64,000 nucleotides of DNA, taken from NCBI GenBank assembly GCA_900708905.1, contig CAADRB010000003.1, positions 545,678 to 609,677 of the forward strand, given 5' to 3'. Below the pieces are notes generated by a model. It was not told the DNA's origin and made no database searches. It saw nothing but the letters and a program-made list of their open reading frames with translations. Shown here piece by piece: positions 26,160 through 38,843 of the stretch (the stretch's first letter is position 1; the number at the start of each line of letters is the position of its first letter). The position numbers and the translations under genes were made by a program. The DNA comes from Hymenolepis diminuta. Its lineage: Eukaryota > Platyhelminthes > Cestoda > Cyclophyllidea > Hymenolepididae.

Positions 26160-29100
26160 ATGGACGCGATAAAGATAGCCTTTGGCCTTTCACGATCTGA
26201 TTGTACTTTGGAATCCTTGGATTTAGAAGGTGTTGCGAATCTAATTAAAGAAGGCAAAGCACGAAATATAATCACCGCTGTCGGTGCTGGTATATCAACA
26301 TGTATGTTTTCAATATGATAACTATAATAATAAACAAGTCAGGTTGTAACTTGATTTCAATTTAAGCTGCAGGAATTCCTGACTTCCGTAGTCCCAATAC
26401 TGGAATCTATGATAATTTAGAAGAGTATAATCTTCCTAGTCCGATGGCTGTCTTTGACATAAGCTACTTTGAAGTAGGATCGTTACATTTTACTGATTGC
26501 TCTGCTTTTAGCGAAATCCCAAACCCTTTTTCGAAGTTGCTCGTCGACTTTACCGTCCGTATGCAAAGGTTGGTTTTGATTCATACTTAATGTAGAAATA
26601 TGTACTTTAGCCTACAACGGCGCATTATTTTATCAGACTTCTTGCCGAAAAGGGCTTACTTCTTCGACATTACACTCAAGTAAGTTCATTTTTTATTTGA
26701 GAAGCCATTTATTTTCTATTCAGAATGTAGACCAGCTGGAGCGTATATCAGGACTTCCAGAAGATAAAATGATCGAAGCTCATGGTTCATTCCACACTGG
26801 CCATTGCCTGACCTGTCACAAAGAATATTCCTTCGAGTACTTCAAAGTTCGAATTCTCGACAAGGAAGTTCCAAAGTGTGAAGTACCAAATTGCGCTGGT
26901 GTTGTCAAGCCAGGTCGGTTTATACTTATTATCTTCTAACATTTTCATAGACGTGGTATTCTTTGGTGAGAGTCTACCATCCAAATTTACTCATGGTGTT
27001 AACAAAGTGAGTATCCTACTGAAATGATTATAAGTAGAGTTGTTGAATGAAATTTTTACTTTTATTTCTACTGTAGGATTTCCCCAAATGCGATCTACTT
27101 ATTATAATTGGTACGTCGCTACAAGTCCTTCCGTTCTGCGGAATCATTAACTGCACACGAAAAGGCGTTCCACGACTCTACCTGAATCGCGAATACACGA
27201 CTGGCTCCACATCAGTGAGTTTTGCAGTTTTCATAATATTCTCTCTTAGTTCATATATATATTCTTGTACGGCCTTAGTGATAGGAACGTACATACCTAC
27301 AGGGTCTTGTGTGACTAAATAATTCATTTCATATTTAACTTTATTGCAAGACAACTAGTTTAGACCACTTTTATTGCTAAATCTCTTATTGTGATTCGTA
27401 TTTTAAGCGGAGTTCTTTGTGTGTGAACAGTATTTGATATCGGTTGAAACCGTGAGAACGTGAATATTTTTCTTCTGTATGCGTTTCATAAGATTAACGA
27501 AGGTCTCTCATCATGGAAAAAAGACATTCAGTAACTAGCGATTATATATAAAATCACATCACTTATCTGTTTTTCTCGACGAATCGAAAACATTTAATCA
27601 TGGGGTTTTGTCACTGCTCAGTTACTCACTTTTGTAAAGTATGTCCCTTCAGTGCTGAGGTACTGCTAGGAGATCCAGTTCTACAGCTATGACTTATCTG
27701 CCCTTCAATTATCACTAGATTACAGTTGACTCAGATTAGAGAGGGGAGATTAAGACAGTACGCAGTTAATCCAAGAGATCTTATCAATAAAGCAAATGTA
27801 TTACTATAGGAATACAATATAGGAATGAGCGATGTGTCCTCATGTTGATAAGGCTGATTGGCAATTTAGAGACAATCTACAAGAATTTATTATCCCCAGA
27901 TGAAACATTAGCACCACAGATATGTATTTTGTTTTGTCAGACACCTATCATGAGGAGGTACCTGAACAATTCAGCTTTGAGATGGAGTCGAGGCAGTAGA
28001 AGTGAGAATCAGAAGAACTCTACTTCATCTGAGCTCCGGAATTATCAGTTAATCTTATTTCTTAATCTAAATTTTGATGAGGCTTATCTCATCTTTTTAT
28101 CACTCTCATATGGAAAATCTGGATAACATTATTTCATGTGAATTCCCCTTTTTTGTTTTTGGATGAAAATTTTATTAATAAATATGTTTTTCACTTTATC
28201 TTCACATAGCATAAACTTTTTGTAAATTTTTATAAATGCACAAAATTGTGGTATCTAGGCCCTCAGTGTCTGACCATGTGATCAACTCTCCTTTGACACG
28301 GTGACTTGAGTATGATTGATTTCCCCTGTCGTTGAATTTGTCTCGTTTGGTTGTCTAAACAGTTGTAATCGACACAACGTACAAAGATCCGATCTAGTCA
28401 AGACGTTGTTCTCTGTAGGGTCCTCTGAGTCTGTACATTTTTTCCGCGACATTACAGGAAGAATCACTACGCAAACGCCTGCAATCTGTCTGTTAATGCA
28501 AACCACTCTAGCCAACAACTGATCTCGGCACTATCTGTGTTTTTCGTGTACTAATAAATGTCGATGATTCAGTTATAGATTAAGTAAATGATGCTTACCT
28601 AAAGATTAGCTAAGCCATTCTGTGTTGATTTCTTTCAGATGTATAGTAATGCTAAGAACTGTACTAATATTCATACTGGATAAAAACTAAAAATTCATCT
28701 GATAAATCACATTTCCAATGTGAGCTGACACAAGACCAAAGCGAGGCGTCAAATGCACAGGGTTTCATTCTAAATCGTCGCTTAGAATGTTAGACTGAAA
28801 ATTGTCACTACATCATCGTAATGTTCGAATGTCATCCGCAGTCGAATGATGTGTGGGTAAATGGATTAAATTAACGTCATTCAAATTTTCTCCAAGATAA
28901 TTTTAATAAAGGTGCTGCGCTCGATTTTCGTTTAAATTTTGAATCTGTGTCGCTAGTTCTATTTAATCAAAATAATACTTTCCATTGGTAAGTTGGACAG
29001 AGCGATTTACTACTGCTAATATAACACACAGTTTGACGATTCCGGTTTGGGAAAGTAGACTTTTCTTGATCAAGAATAGTGATCGGTGTTTCTTCTCCTC

Positions 29101-32100
29101 GGGGCCTTCTTTAATTGAGATTTTTGAGGTTTTAAATTTGGTTTGAGTTTAGTTTTTTATAATCTAAGTCTGAAAAAAATAAAGCTTGTTCGATAGGGAG
29201 CAGTTAGTTTTATAACTGTCCTGTCGATAGCGATGTCTCAGTTCTGTTTGCACTGTGCTGAGACGCCGATTTCCCAAATATTTACACACATCAAATATTT
29301 CATCACTGTGAGCGATCTTATTTACATGATTAGGAAAAACTGGAATATCGCAATTGCAAATATGGACAATTCTGGAATTTTGGAAAAGTGCCCCACCTTC
29401 ATAGATATGGAGTGCTAAGATTCTACATTATCTTTCAAACAACCTTATTGGTATGCACCTAAAATTGAATCGTAAATGTCCTGTATGTTGTCCTATTAAA
29501 TTCCCTTAAAGTTACAGGCTACACCTGAAACATCCAATACCTCCCCCTTGCTAGTGAAGTTCTAATGGCTTTATGCCTTACCTTTGTTAAAATGTTATCA
29601 TAATTTGCTTGCCGAATTTTACCCACTTTATTGCCTTCATACAGTTTTGTGTTTGATCGTTTATCTATATTTTCCCCCAGGCGTTAAGCTTTACCCATCT
29701 TCACTTAATCACTTTCTTCGGGGTAATGGGTACAAAACTGCCGACTTCCTTCTGTTCTGCCTTAACGATATTCCAATACTGTCTCTTCCTATTTCTTATC
29801 TTACGGTTGAGTTTGTGTAGTTGACAAGAGCTACGGCATAACTGTGCTCTCTCCCTCTTGGAGCTAAAACCTATACTGTTCCAAGATATCAAATAAATTT
29901 AAGCGTCTAATTGAACATCAGTGTATCTGCTAATTTATAGGTCATGGGTTAGATGCTTATAGGTGCACATCCAATGGACCAAATGATCAACCACACTGGG
30001 CAAAATTAGTTTGAACGGTTGGCAAAATGTGAATTTCTCATCAGACAATCTACAAAATATAGTTTATTTGTCTTAGACTCTTCTCTTCAATGAGCTCGAG
30101 ATCTAAGAGTCTACTTAAGAATAATTCTAATCAGAGAAACTCCAACTGCAAGTCAACTTCAAAGCTATCGTTATTCATGTACCCATATTGACAACGGCAT
30201 GATGGCAATCACAATACTTTTAATCAAACTTGATGAATGGTAACATAACAGTCTCAAATAATTCAACCCATTATAATCTTCTTTGGGGTAAATTAAGCAT
30301 CAATCGCAAATCGGTCCATGTAGAAATGGTACCTTTCAAGACCGAAATCTTTCAGTTTACTTTTTCTCCCTTCAGTAAATGTTTTTTTTTAACATTGAGG
30401 ATCACCAAAGTACTATAGCACCACCACCAAGTTTGAGTAGATGATGATATCTTCGACTCTAAAAACACGTCTTTTTTCTGGGTGGTACCATTACCATGTC
30501 TGTTTATCGCGAATGCAACACATAGGAAGGGAGAGTATGGAGAGAATAGATGGTTGTGCTAATTAAATTTACGTAGCTCCCAGTCAATCACGGCATAGTA
30601 GAGATGAACCCTACTCAGATAATTAAATTAAATCGTTTTTAGTTGTCGTTACTGCTGTCTGACTTTCTCTCTCTGCTTGTAGGGCTTCGTCTCCTTTGTA
30701 ATGAAATGGATGGTTGCTGGATTGAAGAGCCGACCATTAAAATGGGGAGTTCCAGGAAACAAGACGGATGTCTTTGTGAAAGGAGATGCGGATGAATCGT
30801 GTCTTCGATTTGCTGAACTCCTTGGTTGGAAGGTATGTCTACAATAAATGTTATAATCGTGGCATAGGCGTCTTGAAAAGGAGATCCATCAGCGAACTTT
30901 CAGTGAGTTGCATGATCAATCGTGTTGGTTTTATATCTGATCTAGAGTTTCCCGAGGTAGTGGTCTAGAATGCTGCTCTTCTCTTATTGGGCTTGAGGAT
31001 TATCATTACCAATGTTAGAATTATAAACTACAAATCTCACCTTCGGAAAATTTGTGGACATAAAATGTCAGATCATTTTGGTCTAGTATGGAGGTTGTTA
31101 AGCGTGGCAAGGCTCTAAAAGTAATATCCTATATATTTCTTCAGGTTCTATCTGATTGATAGTAACAATCCCCACAGTTTATAATAGTGTGATTCAGTTA
31201 AAGCTTGCATCTAAAATGAGTTTTCAATGTTACTTTGATTAGAGTGGTAAAAGATAACGATTTCTCTTGAACTCGAGCAGTGATTCGCTCCTTATAGTTC
31301 CATAATGCTTTTTTCGCTTGTGTTTTGTAAGTCTGTCAAGTTCGATATGATTTTAGCTTGGATAATATGGAAGAGAAAATTGGCACCTTAATTCAAGAAT
31401 GTTAGTTCGTCTATCTTCTTACTATAGTCATCAAATTGATTCCTTAAGAGAATTTTATTTCAGTTTTCATTTTAGAATTTCATTAAATGAATCAGGATGC
31501 TTTCACACAGTTTCGTAATCACCCGTTCAACAAGTGAATATTTGCATACTTGGGTCATCCAGGGCCTTTATATCTCGTCCCTTGTGGGTGCTTGCTCGTG
31601 CGATCGCTGTTTCTTCTCTCGTTCGGAGTTGGAATCACCAGCGATGAACAGAAGTTTTTTGGAGCGTTCTCAATCATAAGTATGGAACTGCTCTGTATCA
31701 AATTCCATTTCTGGGGTGATTATTGTGGACGACGAATAATCGCCGTCCATTTGAGGAGATTCCGGCTCTGAAGTATCTCGCTTATGTCTGCGATCCTTCA
31801 GCATCTCCACTCATTAGTTCGTTACGGAGCCATTTGCTATTTTCTAATTTTGGCTCCTCTATGCGCTCCGAGATAGCAAACTTGAGGTCATAAGGTTGCG
31901 TGAACTGATTTTCGAGAACGTCATATATGAGCTTAGCTACTTCTGGTGTTAGACCACTGAGTAGGCAGGTAAATCGCACTTGTTGGCTAGCTATTTCGTA
32001 AGCGCAAAACTATGCCTCGGGAATGTATTATTTAGTGAAGCTGGAAGTAATAAAGTCGTTTGCCACTGTAGTTCAGACAATTTTGAGGTTTTGCAGTCAT

Positions 32101-33876
32101 CAGTTTGTTGGTGTAACAAATTGTAGGAGTAACAGGAACCGAGGTCACCAGTTTAGGAGTTACCATACAGCAGTTCCTAAAAATGGAACACAAAGAGTTG
32201 CGTAGGTTGAACTTTATTGAATAAACCATGATGAGGATTTGACAAAGGAGATGAGAGGGAAACGTATGAGCAGATATTTGACAAGCGTGCGTCTGTGTTT
32301 GTGTGAGTAGAAATACAAAGACAGTCCATATGAGTCAATTGAGCAAGAACGCGCGTGAAGATATGAGTGCAGATGTAATTTTAAATGAAGCGGGACAGTT
32401 ATACGAAAGGTGAATCTATAAACTTGTCTAGACATGACTGATAGGGGTTCAAGTCAGAGAAACATAAAGGCATCACTGCAGCTTCGTGAACGAAAAAACA
32501 AAGTAGTATCATAAAAAATGTGATTAAAGAATAATTCTAGGAAATTTAGAGCCATTCTTCAATACCTCACATTCATTTGCGAAGAATCGTTGACACTGAT
32601 GGTCTACAAAATCATCTTCCTTAGACGCATACCTTGTAAATGGGGTTCTTGCTCAATGATTCGAGGAACCATTAGCCTTTTTTCTCCGAATATCCACTGA
32701 CATCTATTCCAGTCAACTTTTCACAGCTTTACTACTGTGCCATCGCCTTTATAAAGACAAGCACGGGGGGTTTGTTTATTTTCGTCATGGTTACCTCCAG
32801 TAGCACAAACGTTCATTTTTATCTATGTTAAACGCATTACCCCGTCCGTTTTGAACCGATTTACGATAATATAGAGTGTTGAGTAGCTCCTACCCCAAGT
32901 AAAGGCAATTTAGGAGCTTGATACCCCTTCTTAGAACTAATTATCTTTGGGCTAATAGGTAATAACAGGTAATGGGTAATAATAGGTAAGGAAATCAAGA
33001 GTTGGGTTGGACAAATGTGTATTTCACAAATGGAATAAATAAGAGCGGAAAGGGTGGAGTAGGAAGAAGAATTAGGATGGAAGAGAGGGGGGCGGTTAAT
33101 TAATTTTGCGTTTGATGACATTTAGAGTTGAAGTGTGAGTCATTAGGTGCTCATGACATAGAGGGAATGAGTAGGCCTGTGAGTCAGAGCACAGGTACTA
33201 CGGGTGTTTTGTTGAAATTTTCAGATACTTTTCTTTTATCCAACGCACTTTGGACCTTTGTATTTATTCTAGCCCCTTCAGTTGTCTCTTAGACTTTAGA
33301 ATATTTATTACAATTACTTTGTTGGAGTAACAAGAACCTAAGTCATCAATTTGGGCGTTAAGACCGATAGCTAACAGCTAACGGTAGACAATAATGGTGC
33401 TAAGTCAAGCGGAGCACTAAGAGTTGAGCGCCGACCGAAGTCTATTGTATAACTGCAGTTAAGATACGTGAGGGTAGGGAAGAATTGAGAGAGATTGGGA
33501 CGGAGACGAATACAAAAACAGTTTATATGGGTCATTTGGACGAGGATGCGCGTTAGGATATGAATGCAGGTGTACTTTTACATAAGGCGGGCCAATTACG
33601 GTAAGAAGGAAAATCGATAAACGCGCCTGGATATTGCACTTTTGGGGTTTGAGTCACAGAAATGTGAAAACATCACTGCGGCTTCGAGTACGAAAGATTA
33701 ATTTTTCTCATAGAGAATGTGATTTAAATGTATAGGGAGTCATCCATCAAATTTTCCCTACTTCCATTTAGGATGATCTTCTGGAGATTCAATCAACCAG
33801 GAATGCTGAATTGGATAGGCAATTCGAAGCGGAGCAGCGAAAATCCTCGGATCAACCTGCTTTGTCCTCCACTTGA
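26160..33876 (+). CDS. SIRT2: SIRT2-like NAD-dependent deacylase, tandem copy C
   Basis: Third tandem class I sirtuin. Nine exons: 26160-26301, 26367-26473, 26512-26568, 26611-26679, 26724-26913, 26951-27006, 27077-27214, 30683-30832, 33772-33876, giving 337 residues. Visible motifs are [18 protein letters not shown] at 126-128, H145, zinc cysteines C153, C156, C177 and C182, VFFGE and IGTSL (Ile replaces the Met seen in A and B). It lacks the first intron of A and B. Exon 8 is read from a strong pyrimidine-tract acceptor at 30682, which adds about 15 residues ([15 protein letters not shown]) before the SRPLKWG block that opens the equivalent exon of B; a weaker AAG acceptor inside would remove them. 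Two introns are about 3 kb and carry repeat debris. The ending [19 protein letters not shown] closely matches copy A. Confidence 0.9.
27215..30682 (+). other. Sirtuin C intron 7 (3.5 kb)
   Basis: Contains dispersed repeat family 2 copy 1 (27611-27950). The remaining frames, including the overlapping pair near 28282-28522, have no recognisable protein features. The acceptor CTGCTTGTAG ending at 30682 has a good pyrimidine tract. Confidence 0.6.
27611..27950 (+). repeat. Dispersed repeat family 2, copy 1
   Basis: Closely matches 49848-50260 in the same orientation: long shared stretches include GTAAAGTATGTCCCTTCA, GAGGTACTGCTAGGAGATCC, GAGAGGGGAGATTAAGACAG and ACCACAGATATG. This copy lacks about 85 nt present in the other one after the AGGAATACAA block. 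The divergence is low, so this family is younger than the others in the window. No ORF or termini recognised. Confidence 0.8.
31780..32010 (-). pseudogene. Gypsy-like retrotransposon gag fragment
   Basis: Read on the minus strand, about 70 codons resemble the capsid-type gag segment common in flatworm Ty3/Gypsy-like elements: [17 protein letters not shown], then [13 protein letters not shown], then [15 protein letters not shown]. The family pattern is a hydrophobic LP-x-E-V start, a Y-x-x-LK segment and an L-x-x-L-x-x-G-D/E-x-G end. It ends in a stop and the sequence beyond has more stops, so it is a dead fragment. It sits about 110 nt past a repeat (32118-32530) that would be its 5' LTR on this strand. 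Confidence 0.5.
32118..32530 (-). repeat. LTR-like direct repeat, copy 1
   Basis: Aligns over its length with 33317-33728, in the same orientation. Shared blocks include GGAGTAACARGAACC at the left, AATACAAARACAGT, GAAGATATGAGTGCAG / TAGGATATGAATGCAG, and AACATCACTGC-type sequence at the right. The lengths are nearly equal (about 410 nt), as expected for LTRs. On the minus strand it ends in TACA and precedes the gag fragment. No target duplication could be fixed. Confidence 0.5.
33317..33728 (-). repeat. LTR-like direct repeat, copy 2
   Basis: Second copy, 1.2 kb from the first, ending only about 45 nt before the last exon of sirtuin C. The intervening 0.8 kb includes a short AGGTAATAA-type simple repeat (about 32956-32990) and purine-rich sequence, but no coding region. 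Confidence 0.5.
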
Positions 33877-34034
33877 TGATCAGGAATGACATATTCCCAC
33901 TTTATTATTCACTTGTGTGACTATTCATTAACTTTGCAAAATATATTTCTTCCATTTCACACATAAATTGAAGGGTCTTTTAATAATTTGCTAATATTGT
34001 CCCCTGTATTGTGGGTTTTCCCCTGCTATATGAA

Positions 34035-34040
34035 AATAAA
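34035..34040 (+). terminator. PolyA signal AATAAA, sirtuin C
   Basis: AATAAATAAA cluster about 160 nt after the copy C stop codon. Confidence 0.55.
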
Positions 34041-36235
34041 TAAAAAAATTTCAAGAATAATTTGTCGCGGAATGTGACGTTAAAATTAAATACAAACATG
34101 ACTTTAGGTTTAAGTCTGATTCTTGTCAAAATAGTAACTTGGCATCTCGTTTAAGAACATGGATAGATAATCATTGATTTTCGCACTTTACACATGCGCT
34201 TTATTTCTGCCTAGATTAGTATGCAGATAATGCCGTAAGTAATAAAATCTGGCTACTTGAATAACACTATAATCCGATGGAAATTAAGTTCTAAAAACAT
34301 TAGAATTGTGTCATATGAGGGCTTTTTAATGGTCTGTTTGTTTTAATGCAGGAGTGACAACAGGTGACTTAAATTACTCAACGTTGAACTTAAAGTAACA
34401 CTAATGTTAGACGTCTTCGATATTAGAGATAAAATAAAAGGAACAAACGTGATTAGCCAAGGAAAAAATCGGTGGGACTTAAATAAAAAATGAAGTCAGT
34501 CATTTCACATTAACTGCTTGATTCCTCACTTTCCAGGAATATTGCTTGGGGATGAGCCTAATAAAAGTAGTTCCCGTATTATGGAAAATGGAAAGTAACG
34601 ACTACCAATTACATATTTTCCATCATACCTTGTTATCCCCAATTGTTCGCTAAGCTAATGTGAATAAATTTCTACACAGTACGCGATTGCTTAGCTTTCA
34701 CTATATCGAGTAGAAGCTCTAGAGGAGAAAGGATAAATTTAGCTAAGCTTCGTCCTTCTGGATTTTATGATTTTCACTACAAACCAGATGGAAAGGAGAC
34801 GATGAATGTGGCTTGAATTCTTGTACTAGGAAATAACAAAAGAGACGTCCATCTCGTAATTTACAAATTGGACGAATGTGTAGGAGAGCGAACCGCAGAT
34901 AGGAGAGAAAGATAATTGGTTTTGAACAGAATCAGTTTGACATTCAGTACAAACTGATGAGCAATTTAACAATAGGTATGCTGTACTGTCATCACAGAGT
35001 CGAATTTTAAAGTACTTCCACCTTGACTGTCATATTGCGCATAATGGTAATCAATAATGGGGCTGCACTTTGTTCAAAATAATTTATTATTTAAAGTTTC
35101 GCCTTTATTTTGTGGGAGTTTGGCCTTTTGTTTTGATCAATTTCATCATGTCAGTGATATTTCCGTTGCTATCAGTTTCTAGGCTCGAGTATGTTGTCAG
35201 GAAAGAAGACATTTGATTTAAATTCTTAATTATTTTTCTTTCCTCATATTCCACCGAACAAATATGGAGTGCATACATGTTAGTTTAAAAAATAATATGA
35301 TTATTCTATATTTTACAATCCGAAAATTATTTTCGTAATACTATTTTAAAATTCTAAAACCGAAAAATAGGCCTTAATTGTCAGCGAAATTTCTAGGCGA
35401 GCAGTTTTTGTTCAAATAGGATTAACAGATGAAAGAGTTCAAGCGATAGCTAAGATTCAATTCACCACAGTAATAAATTATGCACTTATTCACCCATATT
35501 TCACGTCAGATTTGAAATAATATCCCCACTTTTTCAACAAGCACGATCAATACAGTCGGATCAAATTTAAATTTCAGAATTGGGTATGGGCAGTGGTTAC
35601 TTACGGTTTGACAATTAGAGTTTCCGTGCTAATAGTAACGAATATATCTAACAATCCGAATTTCATTGGAAACATGTCCTGACAATTAATAAGAGAACAT
35701 GCACCCCTTTACGCACCGGACAATCCATCTTTTGGGAATTAATCTGCTCTTACAATTGTCAAAAGTCGATAGAGAAGCACCACTTTTTGGCTTAATGAAA
35801 ATAATTGAATCAGCTACACCTCAAGTGGGTAAATAAAAACCCCGCAGTAAACACTCTGACAGACAACCACTTAATGCTCCAAATTGTAACTCTTTTAGAA
35901 TCAACCATCTCCTGTTATAATCCAACCATTTTCGCCCCTATAACGTAAACTGCATATGCTTTTATCAGCCTTTTTTCAGTCTTAATCAAAATCAAGACAA
36001 TAAATCTCCTTTAACCTGGCAGATTACTCACAAAGCTCCAGCTGTTAAAACGGCGAGTGTTAGCGCTTGTGGTCCTCGAAACAAGCGCATTTCTGCATAG
36101 GCCCCATTAACCAATGAGATTTCAGAATAAAACATGTATCAAGTACGAGCTACTTATAGTAGTATATGACGCAGAAAAGAACTTACTAAAAATTAAATTA
36201 TTTGTAAATTTAATTTAAATTTTTAATTTAATAAA

Positions 36236-36267
36236 TAAATTTATATGTAAGTATTTATATAAATTTA
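36236..36267. repeat. AT-rich inverted repeat upstream of ONECUT
   Basis: Perfect 11-nt arms TAAATTTATAT (36236-36246) and ATATAAATTTA (36257-36267) around a 10-nt loop, inside a longer block made almost wholly of A and T (about 36187-36275). It could form a cruciform, but such sequences are also common by chance in AT-rich DNA. Confidence 0.5.
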
Positions 36268-36370
36268 AAAATTTTGCGCAATTTAATGAAAAATTCATAG
36301 TAGTTTATTGCTTCTTATAACGAACTATGAACGGCCATTGCAAGGCTAGTCAGCCCTATTGACCGGGTTA

Positions 36371-36441
36371 ATCGATGAATTACTTAGTTGTGTGAGCTCC
36401 ATGGAGTAAGTTAGATTATCGGTAAATTATTGATTATTGAT
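36371..36441 (+). promoter_or_regulatory. Candidate CUT/ONECUT binding sites upstream of ONECUT ATG
   Basis: Two ATTGAT cores in tandem at 36429-36434 and 36436-36441 (within ATTATTGATTATTGATTTTT) and one ATCGAT at 36371-36376, all within 110 bp of the ONECUT start codon. ATTGAT with flanking A/T is the core of the published HNF6 consensus; ATCGAT is a usual CUT-homeodomain core. Six-base AT-rich cores arise often by chance here, so the tandem arrangement and position are the only support. Confidence 0.35.
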
Positions 36442-36476
36442 TTTTTGCATTAGATCTAAATCTTTAGTACTGTACC

Positions 36477-38843
36477 ATGGATAATCGGCATCTTCCAAAT
36501 AATCACAATAATTTAATAGCGAATGGCCGGAATTCTCTGCCAGTTTCTTCTCACAAAGAAAATACACTGGACTCTATTTTTGTCACCGAAACTCGTTCCA
36601 GCCCAACTGTTATTCCTACACCGATGAATGTCAAACTCTCCCCTGAAACTTTGAAAATAGAACCTGGACTTGAAACCCAGTTTTCGGGGCTACAAACTGG
36701 ACCTATTACTCTTGCGACCCTTCCAAATCTTACCATGAATTCTAATGACAAAATCAATGTACAAGTTGGAGAATTAGAAAATATTCCGATTTTGAATGCG
36801 ATTGATGGTCGGGGTGTTGATTTGCAACCTCTAGGCGGCAACAATCAATCCATTCCAGGCGTCCAAATGGTCAAACTTACTTTTATTAACTGTGGTGATC
36901 AACAGACTATCCTTTTTACAACTCCGTCTGGTCCTTTAAGTGGGTGGGATTCAGCTAACGAGGGACTTACAATCACTATACCAGAAAATCTCCTTGGACC
37001 TGGTGAACTCAATCTGCCAGCACTTACTGCAGGTAATATTACTCAATCCCAACCTCCCCAAATTGAACCCGACCCTCAATCGATTTCCGATAAGGTCAAT
37101 TTTGCTACTATCAATCCCCTTCCTCCGATCACTTCGGTTTCGGATAAACTCTATGCTCCTAAAGTTCCCACTAGTGCACCGTCGATGGTTGAATCAAATC
37201 AGAATTATGGCCTACCCGAACTTGTTCCTCTTCTTACCACAACCACTAATGGTGACAAGATTAAGTTAGAAAAAGGAGTCCCCAGTACTAATGTTTTTCA
37301 AACCAATGCTGGCGATTTCTTTTCAAATTCAGTTCCGATCACCCTCAATTTACCTGCCGATTCTTCTGTCTCTCTCATGGATTTCAATTCCACGCAGGAA
37401 TTAAAAATTGCTCGGCCTATCAGTCCTGGTAAGCTGGAATCTCCTTCATGTATTAATTTTTTAGATGATCCCAGTCCACCTAGTAACAACGCGGATAATT
37501 TGAGTGATGCCGACCGTGATACTATGAGTCCCGGTATTGACTGTCCTGAAATCAATACAAGAGTAATTTCCTTTTTATTTGTTATACTAGTTAATGTTTG
37601 TTAGGACTTAGCGCAGCAAATTAGCAACGAACTGAAACGACACAGTATTCCACAAGCTGTTTTCGCACAGAAAATCCTACATCGAAGTCAGGGTACTCTT
37701 TCCGACCTCCTGAGAAATCCTAAACCTTGGAGTAAATTGAAATCAGGTCGAGAGACTTTCAAGAGAATGTATAAGTGGTTGCATGAACCCCAACATCAAA
37801 GAATGGCTGAATTAAAGGCTGCAAGTAAGCAGTTTCTTTTTTCGCCTTCTAACGCCAATCTCTATTTAGCCGCGGAATCGGACATCTACCCCTCTAAACG
37901 CAAATCCAGTGACATAAAACCGGGTGAAGAAAAGTCCATGAAACGTCCTCGTTTGGTCTTCACGGATATTCAACGAAGAACTCTCCACGCAATCTTCAAG
38001 GAGACAAAGCGACCTAGCAAGGAAATGCAGGTAACTATTGCTCAGCAGCTGGATTTAGAAGTTTCTACGGTGGCGAATTTCTTCATGAATGCTCGAAGAC
38101 GTTCAGTAGATAAATGGCAAGATGATAACGAAATCAGACAAAATGATTCTCCCTCCCCCTCTCAAAGTATGGACGCCAGTTCAGCATCTCCAACTCAACC
38201 CACCCAAGCTCCTCCTGCTTCCACGTCAAATCTCCAAAACATCTCTGTCTCTTCTGCCAATTCTCTTGATCCTCTTTTGGCTTCCCAGGTTATTCAGTCT
38301 GACAGTCTCCCGGAAAACTCTCTTCCCACAAATGTTGATTTTAACGATTCCCCCGCCCCCAGTCTAACACCAGATACTGTGGTAACCAGCAGTTTAGCCA
38401 TTCCAGGAAATGATCTCCCCACCCAGGTTCTTGTTACCAACTCAGCCCCTGCTGATACCACCACAACAAGCACCGTTCCACAACTCCTGGCTCATTCTGT
38501 TCAACTTCTTCCTGGTGGTCAAAGTGCGATCCTCATAAATACCCCCTTGGATGCTGGAGAAGTTGGAAATAACGGCGTGAGAGATGACTCAAATCCTCCC
38601 TCTGGAACAACTTGTCTTATTTCTGGAATTCCGGTCTCCTTAGATTCACTTTTCCCAACAACTTCCAACGCAGGTTCGAATATCTTCAGATCTGATCCCC
38701 CTCAAGATCCTCCTAACCCTGGACTAGTTCTCCCTTCTGCATCTACTTTGATTGGTCATGATAGAACGACTACGCCCCTTCGACATATCAAACCAGAAGG
38801 TTCTCAGACCCATGTAGCGATTCCTATTAGCCCGAAAAAGTAG
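36477..38843 (+). CDS. ONECUT: ONECUT / HNF6-type CUT-homeodomain transcription factor
   Basis: DNA-binding factor of the ONECUT class, which in animals controls neuronal, photoreceptor and endoderm-derived cell identity. Two exons, 36477-37562 and 37605-38843, with a 42-nt intron, give 774 residues. The first 355 residues are Ser/Thr/Pro/Asn-rich with no known fold. The intron falls at the start of the single CUT domain (about 358-440), whose ELKRHSIPQAVFAQKIL and SQGTLSDLLRNPKPWSKLKS are nearly identical to vertebrate HNF6. The homeodomain (about 473-532) contains RPRLVFTDIQRRTLHAIFKE and NFFMNARRR, with the Phe48-Met50 pair typical of ONECUT. The last 240 residues are again Ser/Thr/Pro-rich, a likely transactivation tail. 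It is longer than vertebrate HNF6 (about 465 residues) through these low-complexity arms. The ATG at 36477 is the first in frame. Confidence 0.95.

Larger units (their letters stand above)
30833..33771 (+). other. Sirtuin C intron 8 (2.9 kb) with retroelement debris
   Basis: Contains a minus-strand gag fragment (31780-32010) and two related direct repeats (about 32118-32530 and 33317-33728). The same intron is 72 nt in copy B and 188 nt in A, so most of this length is inserted DNA. Confidence 0.65.
33877..36476 (+). other. Spacer between sirtuin C and ONECUT
   Basis: 2.6 kb of AT-rich intergenic DNA with no recognised gene. It holds a polyA signal at 34035, a very AT-rich segment with inverted repeats at about 36187-36290, and candidate CUT-factor sites just before the ONECUT start. 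Confidence 0.5.

Noticed and set aside
36551..36844. Antisense and alternate-frame ORFs over ONECUT and HSPA9 (for example 36551-36844 and 53609-54007 minus)
   Set aside because: Shadows of strongly conserved coding sequence on the plus strand.
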